Shown here one piece after another: positions 26,970 through 35,875 of a DNA stretch of 64,000 nt. This DNA comes from Haloquadratum walsbyi J07HQW2. Lineage in GTDB: Archaea > Halobacteriota > Halobacteria > Halobacteriales > Haloferacaceae. Made by a program: the position numbers and the translations under genes. Location: assembly GCF_000415985.1 (NCBI RefSeq), contig NZ_KE356561.1, positions 1,187,362 through 1,251,361 on the forward strand. The letters are read 5' to 3'. The notes beneath the pieces were generated by a model. The model was not told the DNA's origin. It ran no database searches and worked only from the letters and a program-made list of their open reading frames with translations. The first letter of the stretch is position 1; every line of letters begins with the position of its first letter.

Positions 26970-28361
26970 ATGACGATGACACTCACTGCCCGCACACTTT
27001 CAGAGTTAGCACCAGATGAGCGGGCGGCATTTTTTGATCGAGATGCTGGGGTAGCTGATGCCCGTGCGGACGCCCGCACAATTTTGAGTCGTGTGCAAGA
27101 TGAGGGTGACGTAGCGCTTCGTGAACTCGCCCGCGAGCACGACGATGTCGAGGTCGGGACGATCAATGTGACTGATACTGCAGAGCGAGCATATGATGAG
27201 ATTGATGAGGCAGTTCGCACGTCACTTGAAACAGCAGCAGCAAACATACGCACATTTCATGAAGAGCAGATTCCAGATGACTGGCGGAGTACATATGAGG
27301 AGGACCATCGTGAATTAGGACGTCGATTTCGTCCGCTTGACCGGGTTGGTGTGTACGCCCCTGGTGGTACCGCAGCATACCCCTCAAGTGTATTAATGGG
27401 CGTCATTCCAGCCGTTGTGGCCGGTGTTGAACACGTTGCACTTGCAACGCCACCAGGGGACCCGGTACATCCAGTGACGCGTGCGGCTGCTCACATCGCA
27501 GGTGCGGATCGAATCTACGCTGTTGGCGGCGCTCAGGCTGTTGGAGCACTCGCGTACGGAACTGAATCAATTGATGCTGTACAGAAGATTGTTGGACCCG
27601 GTAACCGATGGGTGACAGCAGCAAAAGCAGAAGTTCGAGGTGATGTTGATATTGACTTTCTCGCTGGTCCGTCGGAAGTTCTTGTGATAGCTGATGAGAC
27701 TGCAACGCCTGAATATGTTGCTGCAGATTTACTTGCACAGGCTGAACATGATCCAAACGCATCAGTAGTGGCTGTCACAGATCATGAAGATACTGCTGAG
27801 GCAATCATAAAAGCGGTCGAAGCACAAATTAGTGACCGACAGCGGTTAGATGTTATTACAGAAGCGCTCGAACAGGCCGCATCAGGTGTCATTGTAACTC
27901 GATCTATGTCAGAGGCGATTTTATTCGCTGAAGAATACGCCGCGGAGCATCTTTCAATTCAGGCTGCAGATGATGAAGCAATTCTTGACCGAATTAAAAA
28001 TGCTGGAAGTGTATTTTTGGGCTCACACACGCCAGTCGCAGCCGGTGATTATGCTTCAGGAACGAACCATGTTCTTCCGACTTCTGGTGGAGCACGTCAA
28101 TATGGTGGATTATCTGTCGATACATTTCTCCGGTCAACGACAGTCCAACGTATTGATAAGACAGGGCTAGATCGACTCAATAAGACGATTCAAACGCTTG
28201 CAACAGCAGAAGGACTTGAAGCGCATGCTGAGAGCGTTCGAATACGGACTGAAACAGCCAGAGCCGAATCCGAATCGACGCCGGAACGCACTACTGATAC
28301 AGATATGGATGGTGGTGGAATGTCGGAGAGCAGTGTTACTGCTACCGAATCAAATAAATAA
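26970..28361 (+). CDS. hisD: Histidinol dehydrogenase
   Basis: Zinc enzyme performing the last two oxidations of histidine synthesis. Start [25 protein letters not shown]; the second ATG at 26976 is an equal candidate. Motifs: [63 protein letters not shown], the zinc ligands around [11 protein letters not shown] and EHLSIQAAD, and [13 protein letters not shown]. After about residue 425 an acidic low-complexity tail follows that is absent from bacterial enzymes. No other his genes are adjacent. iscA follows after 72 bases. Confidence 0.94.
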   Translation: MTMTLTARTLSELAPDERAAFFDRDAGVADARADARTILSRVQDEGDVALRELAREHDDVEVGTINVTDTAERAYDEIDEAVRTSLETAAANIRTFHEEQIPDDWRSTYEEDHRELGRRFRPLDRVGVYAPGGTAAYPSSVLMGVIPAVVAGVEHVALATPPGDPVHPVTRAAAHIAGADRIYAVGGAQAVGALAYGTESIDAVQKIVGPGNRWVTAAKAEVRGDVDIDFLAGPSEVLVIADETATPEYVAADLLAQAEHDPNASVVAVTDHEDTAEAIIKAVEAQISDRQRLDVITEALEQAASGVIVTRSMSEAILFAEEYAAEHLSIQAADDEAILDRIKNAGSVFLGSHTPVAAGDYASGTNHVLPTSGGARQYGGLSVDTFLRSTTVQRIDKTGLDRLNKTIQTLATAEGLEAHAESVRIRTETARAESESTPERTTDTDMDGGGMSESSVTATESNK

Positions 28362-28433
28362 GAATATGAATATTTGTATGATGATATAAAAAATAGCGTC
28401 ACCATTAACTCGGTAGATATGGTACCGTAGATT

Positions 28434-28799
28434 ATGAGTGTTGAAGCAGATGATACGGGTGGTGAGACAACTGTGACAATTACCCAAGAAGCTGCGTCCG
28501 AGGCAGTCCAATTGATTGAATCGGAGGGTCTTGATACGAATAAAGCAGGATTACGATTATTCGTTCAACAGGGCGGTTGTGCGGGATTATCCTATGGGAT
28601 GCGATTCGACGATGAGCCAGAGTCTGATGATGCAATCGTTGAACAGCATGGGTTGCGTGTGTTTGTTGATCCTGCGAGTCAGAATTATATTGGCGGATCA
28701 AAGCTGCAATATGAAGGCGGGCTTCAGGGCGCTGGCTTTCATGTTGAAAACCCGAATGTTGTGAGTGAATGTGGATGTGGCGAGTCATTCCGAACGTAG
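28434..28799 (+). CDS. IscA/HesB-type iron-sulfur carrier
   Basis: A-type carrier that holds an Fe-S cluster or iron and delivers it to client proteins. The three conserved Cys are in FVQQGGCAGLSYG and the C-terminal SECGCGESF. Length 121 residues with an acidic 15-residue N-terminal tail. The domain start TVTITQEAASEAVQLIESEG is standard. It follows hisD on the same strand, with a TATA-poor gap of 72 bases, so it may be read through from hisD or be independent. Confidence 0.93.
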   Translation: MSVEADDTGGETTVTITQEAASEAVQLIESEGLDTNKAGLRLFVQQGGCAGLSYGMRFDDEPESDDAIVEQHGLRVFVDPASQNYIGGSKLQYEGGLQGAGFHVENPNVVSECGCGESFRT

Positions 28800-28989
28800 T
28801 ATATAGGGACTGGTATCGATATCCGTTGATGAGTATGGTAATGACAGCTAACTCTTCTGGACGGCGTCGGTTATATTCACAACTACTTTGAGATTAGAGC
28901 ATTATGTGTAGAGATATTCATGCGTAATAATGGAATATATCGGCACACTCAACACTGATATCGACCTGATTTTATTTCAGAATTAACTC

Positions 28990-29113
28990 AAGTATTTACA
29001 AGCGGTACGAGGCGGATGCCACGGGGCTTGACTCCGTGACCGTGGATGAAACCGACACTATTGCCACAGACCACAGCTTTTCAGACGTCTTAGTGCCAGT
29101 TTCAGATATAGAG
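28990..29113. repeat. Element-derived flank with a GGGGCTTGA hairpin
   Basis: GC-rich patch just left of the tnpB pseudogene. It contains CACGG-GGCTTGACT-CCGTG (29020-29038). The core CGGGGCTTGACTCCG differs by one base from the hairpin core on the right side of the pseudogene (30483-30497), so the element seems bracketed by related hairpins. This may be the leftover end of a second IS200/IS605-type element. The 28800-28990 stretch before it shows nothing recognisable. Confidence 0.4.
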
Positions 29114-30512
29114 ATGTGGTATGATTACCGCTTCCGTGCTTACCCAGACCGAACAGAATAGGGGTAGCTACGGAAGCAGAACGTCATGTCAACATCCACA
29201 TCCACTGACAAGCCTACGATCACACCCGCTACGAGTATCAAGAACTCAATACGGAGAAACATACACTCGGGAGTGCGTCCCAGCATCAGAAGCGACTTAC
29301 CGAGTGGACAAACGAGACGAGTGGGGCATATCCTCGGAAGTCCACTCAAAAGCAATGCAGGAAACCGTCGAACAATTCTACAAGAACCTCTCCCTCTCAA
29401 ACCTCTCCGCAAAGAAACAGAACGAGAACGGACACACAGTCGGGTGGCTCAAGTGGAAATTGCTACGAGATTTCCAGAGTATGACGTATTCGCAGTCTGG
29501 CTTCGAACTCAAACACACGAGTACGAGTGGTCAAACTGCGACTCTCTGGCTCTCCAAGATAGACGACATCCCAATTCAATATCACCGGGAAGTCCCTGAC
29601 AACGCCATCGTCAAAGAGGTCACGCTGAAAACAGAGAAGACTGGTGAGTGGTACGTCACAGTCGGTCTTGAAATCGAAGATGTCGAGCTTCCCAAGAAGT
29701 CAGAAATAGACGACATGAACCCTGAGCTGGAGATCGTGTCGGCATTGACCTCGGCATACAGAATTATAACTATGTCTACACATCGGATGGTGATAGTGAG
29801 AGTGTAGGCTGGCTCGACCTCTCAGATGAGCACGAACGCTTACAATGCAAACAATACAGTCTCTCACGAAAAGAACGTGGCAGTAACAACTGGGACTGGG
29901 AGAACCAGCGACAAAGAGTAGCCAAAGCCAGACGTCAGATTAAGCGAAAGATCGAGGACTTCCAGCACAAGCTCTCCACATGTCTCGGCAACAAGTACGA
30001 CGCCGTATTTGTGAAGGAATTAAAGTTGAGTGTCTCGGGAATGCTCCAGTCAAGTGGGAACGCTCGAAACAACCAGGACGCCGCGTGGCGTGGGTTTATT
30101 GATATGCTAGAGTACAATACAAGGCAAGGGTGACATGCACGGCACCCATGTTGTACAAGTGAATCCGCATGGGACGACAAGAGAGTGCGCTAAGTGTGGT
30201 GTCGAGACCGACAAGCCGTCGTGGGTCAGGGAACACTCGTGCCCGAACCGTGGGTTCGAAGCGGATAGGGAAGGGGAAGGGACTTGAACGCGTCATATAA
30301 TGTTCTGTCTCTGTCTCGTGGTCTTCGGGAATTATACTGAGACTTAGGGCAGGGCTGGGCTGGGACAGACCAGAGTCACGCCTATGGAGACTGTGACCGC
30401 TGTGGATGAAGACTCTGTTCGGGAGTCGGTGTCTGCAAGTCACGTCATTGAAACAGAAACAGGAAGCTCTCGGAGTCGGAGTCGGGGCTTGACCCCGAGG
30501 CAGTTCACCATC
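29114..30512 (+). pseudogene. IS200/IS605-family tnpB pseudogene (RNA-guided nuclease relic)
   Basis: Pieces of a TnpB protein lie in order in different frames. MWYDYRFRAYPDRTE (29114) is the typical N-terminus and is soon followed by stops. A 29121-frame part gives EWGISSEVHSKAMQETVEQFYKNL to the WYVTVGLEIEDV strand. Another frame has the RuvC-I motif VGIDLGIQNYNYVYTSDG from about 29730, then a long helical part with FVKELKLSVSGML. The zinc ribbon follows (CAKCG present; the second pair reads CPNRG, one Cys lost), then NASYNVLSLSRGL. A characteristic TnpB tail with VSASHVIETE follows. At least four frameshifts or stops, so inactive. A TCGGGG-CTTGA-CCCCGA hairpin (30482-30498) near the end is the expected right-end structure. 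Confidence 0.75.
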
Positions 30513-30616
30513 CGGGATATCATTGCAGGAATCATTCATCATACTAGTGTCATCGCTGATTGTATACTCCACTGTATCAATGACGTTGCTAATCATAATC
30601 TAATAACCTGTGAAAA

Positions 30617-30626
30617 ATTTTATATT
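30617..30626 (+). promoter_or_regulatory. TATA box for the gene at 30651
   Basis: TTTTATATTC lies about 25-30 bases ahead of the ATG at 30651, consistent with a leaderless transcript. It supports starting the gene there and not at the upstream ATG in the tnpB relic. Confidence 0.4.
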
Positions 30627-30650
30627 CTGTACTACTATGTATATTGTTGT

Positions 30651-31013
30651 ATGCCCACTGTTAGCACGCCTCTACTAGAGGAAGCCCAGACGATATTCGC
30701 ACGTCTTGGCTACAGTGTATCGGGCGACGAATCAGGGTTCATCGCTAAACGAAAATGGCGAAGTGTCCACGTGACAGCGTTTTGTTCCGACACAGCACTG
30801 AACGAGAGACACGCACGAACAGATGGCGGCACGATATCAGATCAGTACCAACTGCGATGTTTTGTTACTCCTGAAGCTAAGACTACATGGCTTAAAGAAG
30901 AACTCACGACGAGTGATCCTAATTACGAGTGGGCGATTATTGGTGTTGAGTCCGATGAAGACGGGGGATGGAATACAAACGAATATGATGTCATACTATC
31001 GGATGCAGATTAA
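30651..31013 (+). CDS. Conserved haloarchaeal hypothetical protein (DUF7116-like)
   Basis: A 120-residue acidic protein: MPTVSTPLLEEAQTIFARLGYSVSGDESGFIAKRKWRSVHVTAF, then YQLRCFVTPEAKTTWLKEELTTSDPNYEWAIIGVESDEDGG. The open frame extends to 30384 through tnpB tail sequence, which does not belong to it. The pattern (helix, strand pairs, RCFVT, YEWAIIGV) matches a small haloarchaea-only family I recall as DUF7116. Function unknown. It sits between two IS200/IS605 relics, so its promoter region may have been replaced by the insertion. Confidence 0.6.
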   Translation: MPTVSTPLLEEAQTIFARLGYSVSGDESGFIAKRKWRSVHVTAFCSDTALNERHARTDGGTISDQYQLRCFVTPEAKTTWLKEELTTSDPNYEWAIIGVESDEDGGWNTNEYDVILSDAD

Positions 31014-31096
31014 CAACACATAGTTGTCCAATATAAAGATATTCTCAACTAGATACAGTCTCAACTCAATGAAACCCGACAGTATGTCGATTATCT

Positions 31097-31172
31097 AAGT
31101 TCAAGCGCAAGACCCCTTCCTCAAGGAACGGACGGCGACGAGCCGTGAGTGAGTAGGTCGGGGTAGTCCGCT
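31097..31172 (+). repeat. Right-end / omega-RNA-like relic of an IS200/IS605 element
   Basis: A compact, highly structured GC-rich patch in AT-rich DNA. TTCC-TCAA-GGAA (31117-31128), ACGGC-GACGA-GCCGT (31132-31146), and CCCC (31113-31116) able to pair with GGGG (31160-31163). CGGAC (31129-31133) can pair with GTCCG (31166-31170). This is the look of the 3' end of haloarchaeal tnpB elements, where the guide (omega) RNA is made. No tnpB frame precedes it directly, so it is a solo end. Apart from it, 31014-31446 shows no gene. Confidence 0.45.
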
Positions 31173-31446
31173 GGGACCGAATGATCATATGTTTTCAGTA
31201 TCATTGGATTTCGGTACTTCGGTCAAATATCGTGTTAGGCAACTGCCGCATCAACCACACAGCCTAAAATAACAGCGGAGTTCGATACTCATCAGGATAA
31301 CCAAATTCAAACAGCCATATTATTAGATAAAAATAGGGAGTCGCTACGCGCAAATAGATATCTACGGACTATTCGGGTGTAAATAAGATCTACAGATTTT
31401 GATTCGATATTGAGACTTTCATCAGTTATCCCCCACAAATGACGGA

Positions 31447-31851
31447 TTAATTAAATACATCCTCAATTGAGCTAATGCGCTTATATTGGAGAATATCTTT
31501 ACCTGAGAGATCGCGAGGGTGCACATCAACAGTCTGTATCTGTTTCCGTCCCTGATCATCGGCGTATGCGATCAAATATGTTATATCTTCGTCATTAACG
31601 AGTTCCTCTTGGACAGTTTCTAAGAGGTCATCTATCACAGTGTCTGTATCTGTCCCCTCGAGTTGATTGAGTATGCTTTCGAGGTGTTCAGTTTTTTCCC
31701 ACTCTTTGATTTGCTGTTCAAGTTCGGTGATATTCTCATCAATCGAATTGAATTTTGACTTACACACAGATATATAACTAGATGTGCTGGCGGGGGCAAC
31801 TTCGAGAGTCTCAGCAATATGTTTATCACTTTTATCCAGAATATCACGCAT
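31447..31851 (-). CDS. Helix-turn-helix-like protein, start missing or truncated
   Basis: The first in-frame ATG (31851) falls inside a helix-turn-helix-like block. In the same frame further upstream the reading continues coding-like as SDVAQIISTETRISYKQATALL, then MRDILDKSDKHIAETLEVAPASTSSYISV, back to a stop at about 31990 without any ATG or GTG. The block resembles sigma-like haloarchaeal regulators (helix, KHIAETLEVAPASTSSYI recognition turn). Then a coiled-coil-like NITELEQQIKEWEKTEHLESIL and a short alpha/beta C-terminus follow. It has probably lost its true start or uses a rare one. Function unknown. Confidence 0.5.
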   Translation of the reverse strand: MRDILDKSDKHIAETLEVAPASTSSYISVCKSKFNSIDENITELEQQIKEWEKTEHLESILNQLEGTDTDTVIDDLLETVQEELVNDEDITYLIAYADDQGRKQIQTVDVHPRDLSGKDILQYKRISSIEDVFN

Positions 31852-32150
31852 TAAGAGCGCTGTCGCCTGTTTATAAGATATCCGGGTCTCAGTTGAGATT
31901 ATCTGAGCAACATCTGAAACGTCGGTTTCGTAGGTATGGCTGTCTATGAGTACTATACCACTACTTACTGGTATGAGTCTTTATATTCAGTATATAAATC
32001 TTCTGAATCTGATCTACTTTAGATAATACATTATACTATAATCTACAGAAGTAGTGCTTCAGAAAAATTTATTTGCTGTCATGATATGAATTGAGGAAAG
32101 TAAGAATCGAATCGCACTCCTCAGTTTAATTATAGAGATTGTGGCAGAAA

Positions 32151-32171
32151 ACCTACGGCTTTAGCCGTGGG
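32151..32171. repeat. Solo IS200/IS605-type end hairpin
   Basis: CCTACGGC-TTTA-GCCGTGGG, an almost perfect stem followed by GAGAGTGTCAC. This is the typical subterminal hairpin recognised by the single-strand transposase of IS200/IS605 elements. No transposase lies beside it, so it is a solo end or a small non-autonomous element. The rest of 31852-32308 shows no gene beyond the upstream extension of the previous entry. Confidence 0.5.
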
Positions 32172-32308
32172 AGAGTGTCACGAAGAGCAGTGTGTTCTAT
32201 GACCTGGTACTACAACTGAGAGCATACGAGACGGGACTGAGAGAGCTAGCTTAGTGTTTAAAAATGACAATAATGAGGGCAATCAATTGATGTGAGACAT
32301 AAGTATCT

Positions 32309-33319
32309 ATGAACCATCATAATCAGAATAATATTGAAACGGAACCATTCGATGAACTAGCCGACTCAATTGAGGTGGGCGTCGCTATCTATGGTCAAAG
32401 TGGTCGGTATATATACGTTAATCAGTCATACGCCGAATTATTTGATGTCACACCATCAGAATTGAATACAAAGTCACTGTGGGAGGTTGTTACTGAAATC
32501 GGTGCGGATGATTTTGATGAGTATTGGATATCATTCGAAGATGGTGAAACAAGGAAAACTGAAACAATACACAAATATAATAATCAGGAAGTCCCCGTAG
32601 CATCAACCACGACCCAGCGGTCAATTAATGATACCGTGTATCATTTTGAAACGGTTACCGATATTTCAGAGTCCAAGCACGAAGCACAAGTGAGTAATGG
32701 GCAAGGTCAGTTGCTCGGAAATTTTGCGGGTGTCGTCTGTCATGATCTACGTAATCCATTATCTGTTGCTCAAGGGTATATTGATGTTTTACAAGATGAT
32801 ATCGACCGAGGTGAATTACAACTTGCTGATGATGCGCTTAATCGCATGAGTGTGTTGATTACTGAATTTTTACGACTCGCACAGGATTCTGAGATTAATG
32901 AGATGTCGTCAGTTTCATTAGAGACAGCAGTAGAGCACGCGTGGAAAAATGTAGAAGCCAAACGGGCAGTCCTGCGCACGCCTGAGACAGACGCACAAAT
33001 TGTGGCTAACGAATCGTACTTACAGCAACTTCTTGAGAACCTCCTCCGGAATGCGATCAAACATGAGGGACCAGAGGTCGATGTGAGCATTGATACTACC
33101 GAGGATGGGTTCTACGTAGCCGATGATGGGTCTGGTATTTCGCCAAATAAGCATAATCGTATCTTTGAGACAGGATACACGGTTGAGGAGGACGGAACCG
33201 GGTTTGGATTAAGCATCGTTCAACAAATTGTCACTATTCATGATTGGGATATAGGGGTCACGAAAAGTTCCGATGACGGTGCACGGTTCGATATTACGAA
33301 CGTAGAATTCGATGAATAA
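32309..33319 (+). CDS. PAS-domain sensor histidine kinase
   Basis: Soluble two-component kinase. One PAS domain (about residues 15-130: GVAIYGQSGRYIYVNQSYAELF), a HisKA dimerisation domain with the phosphorylated His in VCHDLRNPLSVAQGY, and an HATPase domain with the N box LLENLLRNAIKH, G1 DDGSGISPNKHNRIFE and G2 GTGFGLSIVQQI. No membrane span or signal peptide. No response regulator is adjacent, as is usual in haloarchaea, where many such kinases are orphans. The ligand of the PAS domain is unknown. Confidence 0.9.
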   Translation: MNHHNQNNIETEPFDELADSIEVGVAIYGQSGRYIYVNQSYAELFDVTPSELNTKSLWEVVTEIGADDFDEYWISFEDGETRKTETIHKYNNQEVPVASTTTQRSINDTVYHFETVTDISESKHEAQVSNGQGQLLGNFAGVVCHDLRNPLSVAQGYIDVLQDDIDRGELQLADDALNRMSVLITEFLRLAQDSEINEMSSVSLETAVEHAWKNVEAKRAVLRTPETDAQIVANESYLQQLLENLLRNAIKHEGPEVDVSIDTTEDGFYVADDGSGISPNKHNRIFETGYTVEEDGTGFGLSIVQQIVTIHDWDIGVTKSSDDGARFDITNVEFDE

Positions 33320-33462
33320 TTATTGATTAGCTGCAGTTCAATTGATGATGATGAGATCATATGATCTTATCTCGACCTGAGTCGACTGACGACTCTCCGT
33401 TGTACTGCGAGTATTGATACATATCGATGAATACTTTCGCGCTGGTATCTCATATTTATGAG

Positions 33463-34860
33463 ATGCCGCGACTGCTTCAGTACTCAGATGTTGAGAATGT
33501 ATTTGACAATCCACGTCAAGCAGGACATCTCGCTGGAGCAATCAGGACTCGAAGTGATAGTGATACAATTGTCTGTGGGACTGGAGACAACACTGCACCA
33601 GGTGTCCTCGCATTGATCGACCGTGGACAACAAGCACTAGAGTTATTTGAAGCGGTCAGTACAGATGTTGAGACGTTTGGCAACCACGATTTTGATTTCG
33701 GGACCGCAGCCACACGGTCCATCGTCGCAGCAAGCCCACAGACATGGGTATCAACAAACGTCTATCACCGAGACAGTAACGGAACTTCCGGAGACCGATT
33801 TGCGGCTGACGATGTCGTTCCAACGATAATTGAGTCCGTGGATGGAGAAACAGTCGGGTTTATGGGTATAACAGACCCAGCAACACCATCATTGAATCCG
33901 ATGGCTGATGATCTCTACTTTACTAATCCATATGATGCAGCTGAAAACGCGGTTGAAACGCTCCGAGCAGCCGATGTTGATTATGTTGTTGCGCTTTCAC
34001 ACCTCGGAAGCGGAGATGGTGAACTCGCTCAACAAGTAGATATTGATGTTATTCTTGGCGGACATCTTCACAGAAAAAGGCATGAATGGATTGATGGGAC
34101 GCTTTGTTTACGACCAGGTGCGAACGGTAAGGCAATCATTGAGGTAACACTCGATACAGGAGAGATTACTGCAACACGGCATGAGACAGCTAATGCGCCA
34201 CTAGCAGATGATGTTGTCTCAGCACTTCAGGGTCGGATTGAAACCGCTGGGCTTGATGAAGTCGTTGCTCATGTGTCAGAGCCACTTGAGCGGACTGACA
34301 GTGCAGTCTTCGGTGGTGAGTCACGAATAGGGAATTTTGTTGCTGACGCATATCGCTGGGCACTTGATACCGACATTGGACTGCAGAATAGTGGTGGAAT
34401 TAGAAATGGTCCAGCATTGTGCGGTGATATCACAGTTGCTGACCTTATCGGGGTTATTCCGTTTAACGAACACATCGTCCGTGCAGAACTAACCGGAGAA
34501 ACGTTACGTGCAGTATTACGTGAATCAGCCGCATCGGTCGTTGATTTTGGTGAACCAGAGTGGTGGCACAGTCATCTCTCAGGGGTGACAGTTGTATGGG
34601 ACGACGATGCTGAGACCTTGCAAACAGCCTACGTTGACAATGAGCTAATTGATCCTGAGCAATCGTATACGCTCGCAACATCAGCATATGTTTTACATAG
34701 CGATCATGAGTTTCCAACACTCAGTAATCGTCATCGTGTGGGTGAGGGTGATATTCAATTCGAGGTTCTGATAGAGTACGTTCGTGAGCGAGGAATCGAC
34801 GCTGCAATGGAGGGACGCGTGCAGCGAATTGGAACAATCAATGATGAGTCTGTATCATAG
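33463..34860 (+). CDS. UshA-like 5'-nucleotidase / metallophosphatase
   Basis: Two-domain enzyme of the 5'-nucleotidase family. Metallophosphatase part (about 1-200): YSDVENVFDN, CGTGDNTAPGVLAL, TFGNHDFDFG, VALSHLG and GGHLHRKRH. The C-terminal nucleotide-binding domain has GNFVADAYRWALDTDIGLQNSGGIRNG and PFNEHIVRAELTG. The first metal motif reads D-V-E where D-x-H is usual. No signal peptide is present, so the protein is probably cytoplasmic. The ATG at 33463 gives the family start MPRLLQYSDVEN; an upstream ATG at 33427 is in frame. Substrate unknown, perhaps nucleotides or sugar-nucleotides. Confidence 0.82.
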   Translation: MPRLLQYSDVENVFDNPRQAGHLAGAIRTRSDSDTIVCGTGDNTAPGVLALIDRGQQALELFEAVSTDVETFGNHDFDFGTAATRSIVAASPQTWVSTNVYHRDSNGTSGDRFAADDVVPTIIESVDGETVGFMGITDPATPSLNPMADDLYFTNPYDAAENAVETLRAADVDYVVALSHLGSGDGELAQQVDIDVILGGHLHRKRHEWIDGTLCLRPGANGKAIIEVTLDTGEITATRHETANAPLADDVVSALQGRIETAGLDEVVAHVSEPLERTDSAVFGGESRIGNFVADAYRWALDTDIGLQNSGGIRNGPALCGDITVADLIGVIPFNEHIVRAELTGETLRAVLRESAASVVDFGEPEWWHSHLSGVTVVWDDDAETLQTAYVDNELIDPEQSYTLATSAYVLHSDHEFPTLSNRHRVGEGDIQFEVLIEYVRERGIDAAMEGRVQRIGTINDESVS

Positions 34861-35045
34861 AACTCGAATAATGATGCTATACGAATGTGAATTGCTACTA
34901 TATGAATGTATCTACTCAAATAAATTGTCATGATGATTCATACTTTCGAGTGTATGTGATTGGCGTATGATCTGGATCCACAGTCACAATGAGGTAGAAA
35001 TTTGATTTTTGCAAGTGGAAACGTTCAGGATGCGTGAGAGAGTCT

Positions 35046-35468
35046 ATGTCAATGATGACGCGTGTGGTTGTACCGGTTCGATATCCACTGACAGAGCACT
35101 CGCAAGCAACGCTCGCCGAAGCTATTTCCATTGCACGCGAGCGAACTGCGGAATTAACCGTTCTTCATGTTGATCTATATCAGCAAGGCGACGATGTTAC
35201 TCGAGCGGAATTAAAACATGCTGTTGAGACTGCGTTCGGTTCAATTGGTCGGGCACGATATGTTGTTCGTCGTGGATTTCTCGTTGAGGAGACGATTCTT
35301 GAGGAAGTCGCAGCAGATGACGCTGACATTGTCATCATTGGCTCAAAGCAAGTAAGCCGATGGCGACAGATGCTTCGACGGGTGATTGATGACCCTAATA
35401 TCGAATCATATCTGAAAGATAAACTTGAGTGTGCGGTGATTACTGTAGAACATGATAGCATCGAGTAG
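35046..35468 (+). CDS. UspA-type universal stress protein
   Basis: Single Usp domain of about 140 residues: TRVVVPVRYPLTEHSQATLAEAISIARERTAELTVLHVDLY, then AADDADIVIIGSKQVSRWRQMLRRV, ending CAVITVEHD. The glycine-rich ATP loop GxxG-9-G(S/T) is not visible in its standard form (here GSKQVSRWRQM), so ATP binding is uncertain. Three Met codons in a row (35046, 35052, 35055) and an upstream GTG at 35034 leave the start open by a few residues. Stands alone downstream of the nucleotidase. Confidence 0.75.
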   Translation: MSMMTRVVVPVRYPLTEHSQATLAEAISIARERTAELTVLHVDLYQQGDDVTRAELKHAVETAFGSIGRARYVVRRGFLVEETILEEVAADDADIVIIGSKQVSRWRQMLRRVIDDPNIESYLKDKLECAVITVEHDSIE

Positions 35469-35875
35469 GCTCCTCATTTTCTATGGATGAATTACTGTGT
35501 GTGAACTCAGATGTTAGTAGGGTTGACATACCAGCACGGAAGTCACATTCCGTGTAGTGATTATGCACTTGCACACGCAAGCGCGAAATTCTATCATATC
35601 CAGTCCAGTGACCATGTGACATTGTGAGAAATATCAGCCCATATATCCTGACTAGCGTGATGTGCATCGCTGTGGTCTGATACTCGGCTCTTATATCCTC
35701 AATACAGATATCGTGACATAGTATAGAAACTAAAGAAGAAAGTCCACGAGATAACTCACAAGGAGATATCATCAATATACTATCGACATCACAGGATTGT
35801 CTCCACTGTCATATTAGATACTCTATGGATACAAGGTACATTATTTAGAGTCGGCGTCAGTACCCGCGTGTTGAG
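35469..35875. other. Spacer with a CACGGAA/TTCCGTG hairpin
   Basis: Convergent spacer between the Usp gene and mscS. It contains a perfect seven-base stem CACGGAA-GTCACA-TTCCGTG (35535-35554). It might be a bidirectional terminator, although no T-run follows directly. No gene was found; the reverse frame here looks non-coding. Confidence 0.35.

Noticed and set aside
29121-29807. Forward frame read as an intact 228-residue protein
   Set aside because: Only its middle matches TnpB. The first 60 residues and the last 25 lie out of the TnpB frame, so it is part of a pseudogene.
30384-30650. N-terminal extension of the small gene at 30651
   Set aside because: These codons are the tail of the tnpB relic, and a TATA box lies between them and ATG 30651.
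35440-35775. Reverse 111-codon frame downstream of the Usp gene
   Set aside because: It overlaps the end of the Usp gene, its product is Cys/His-rich without acidic character, and it has no homologous-looking motif.
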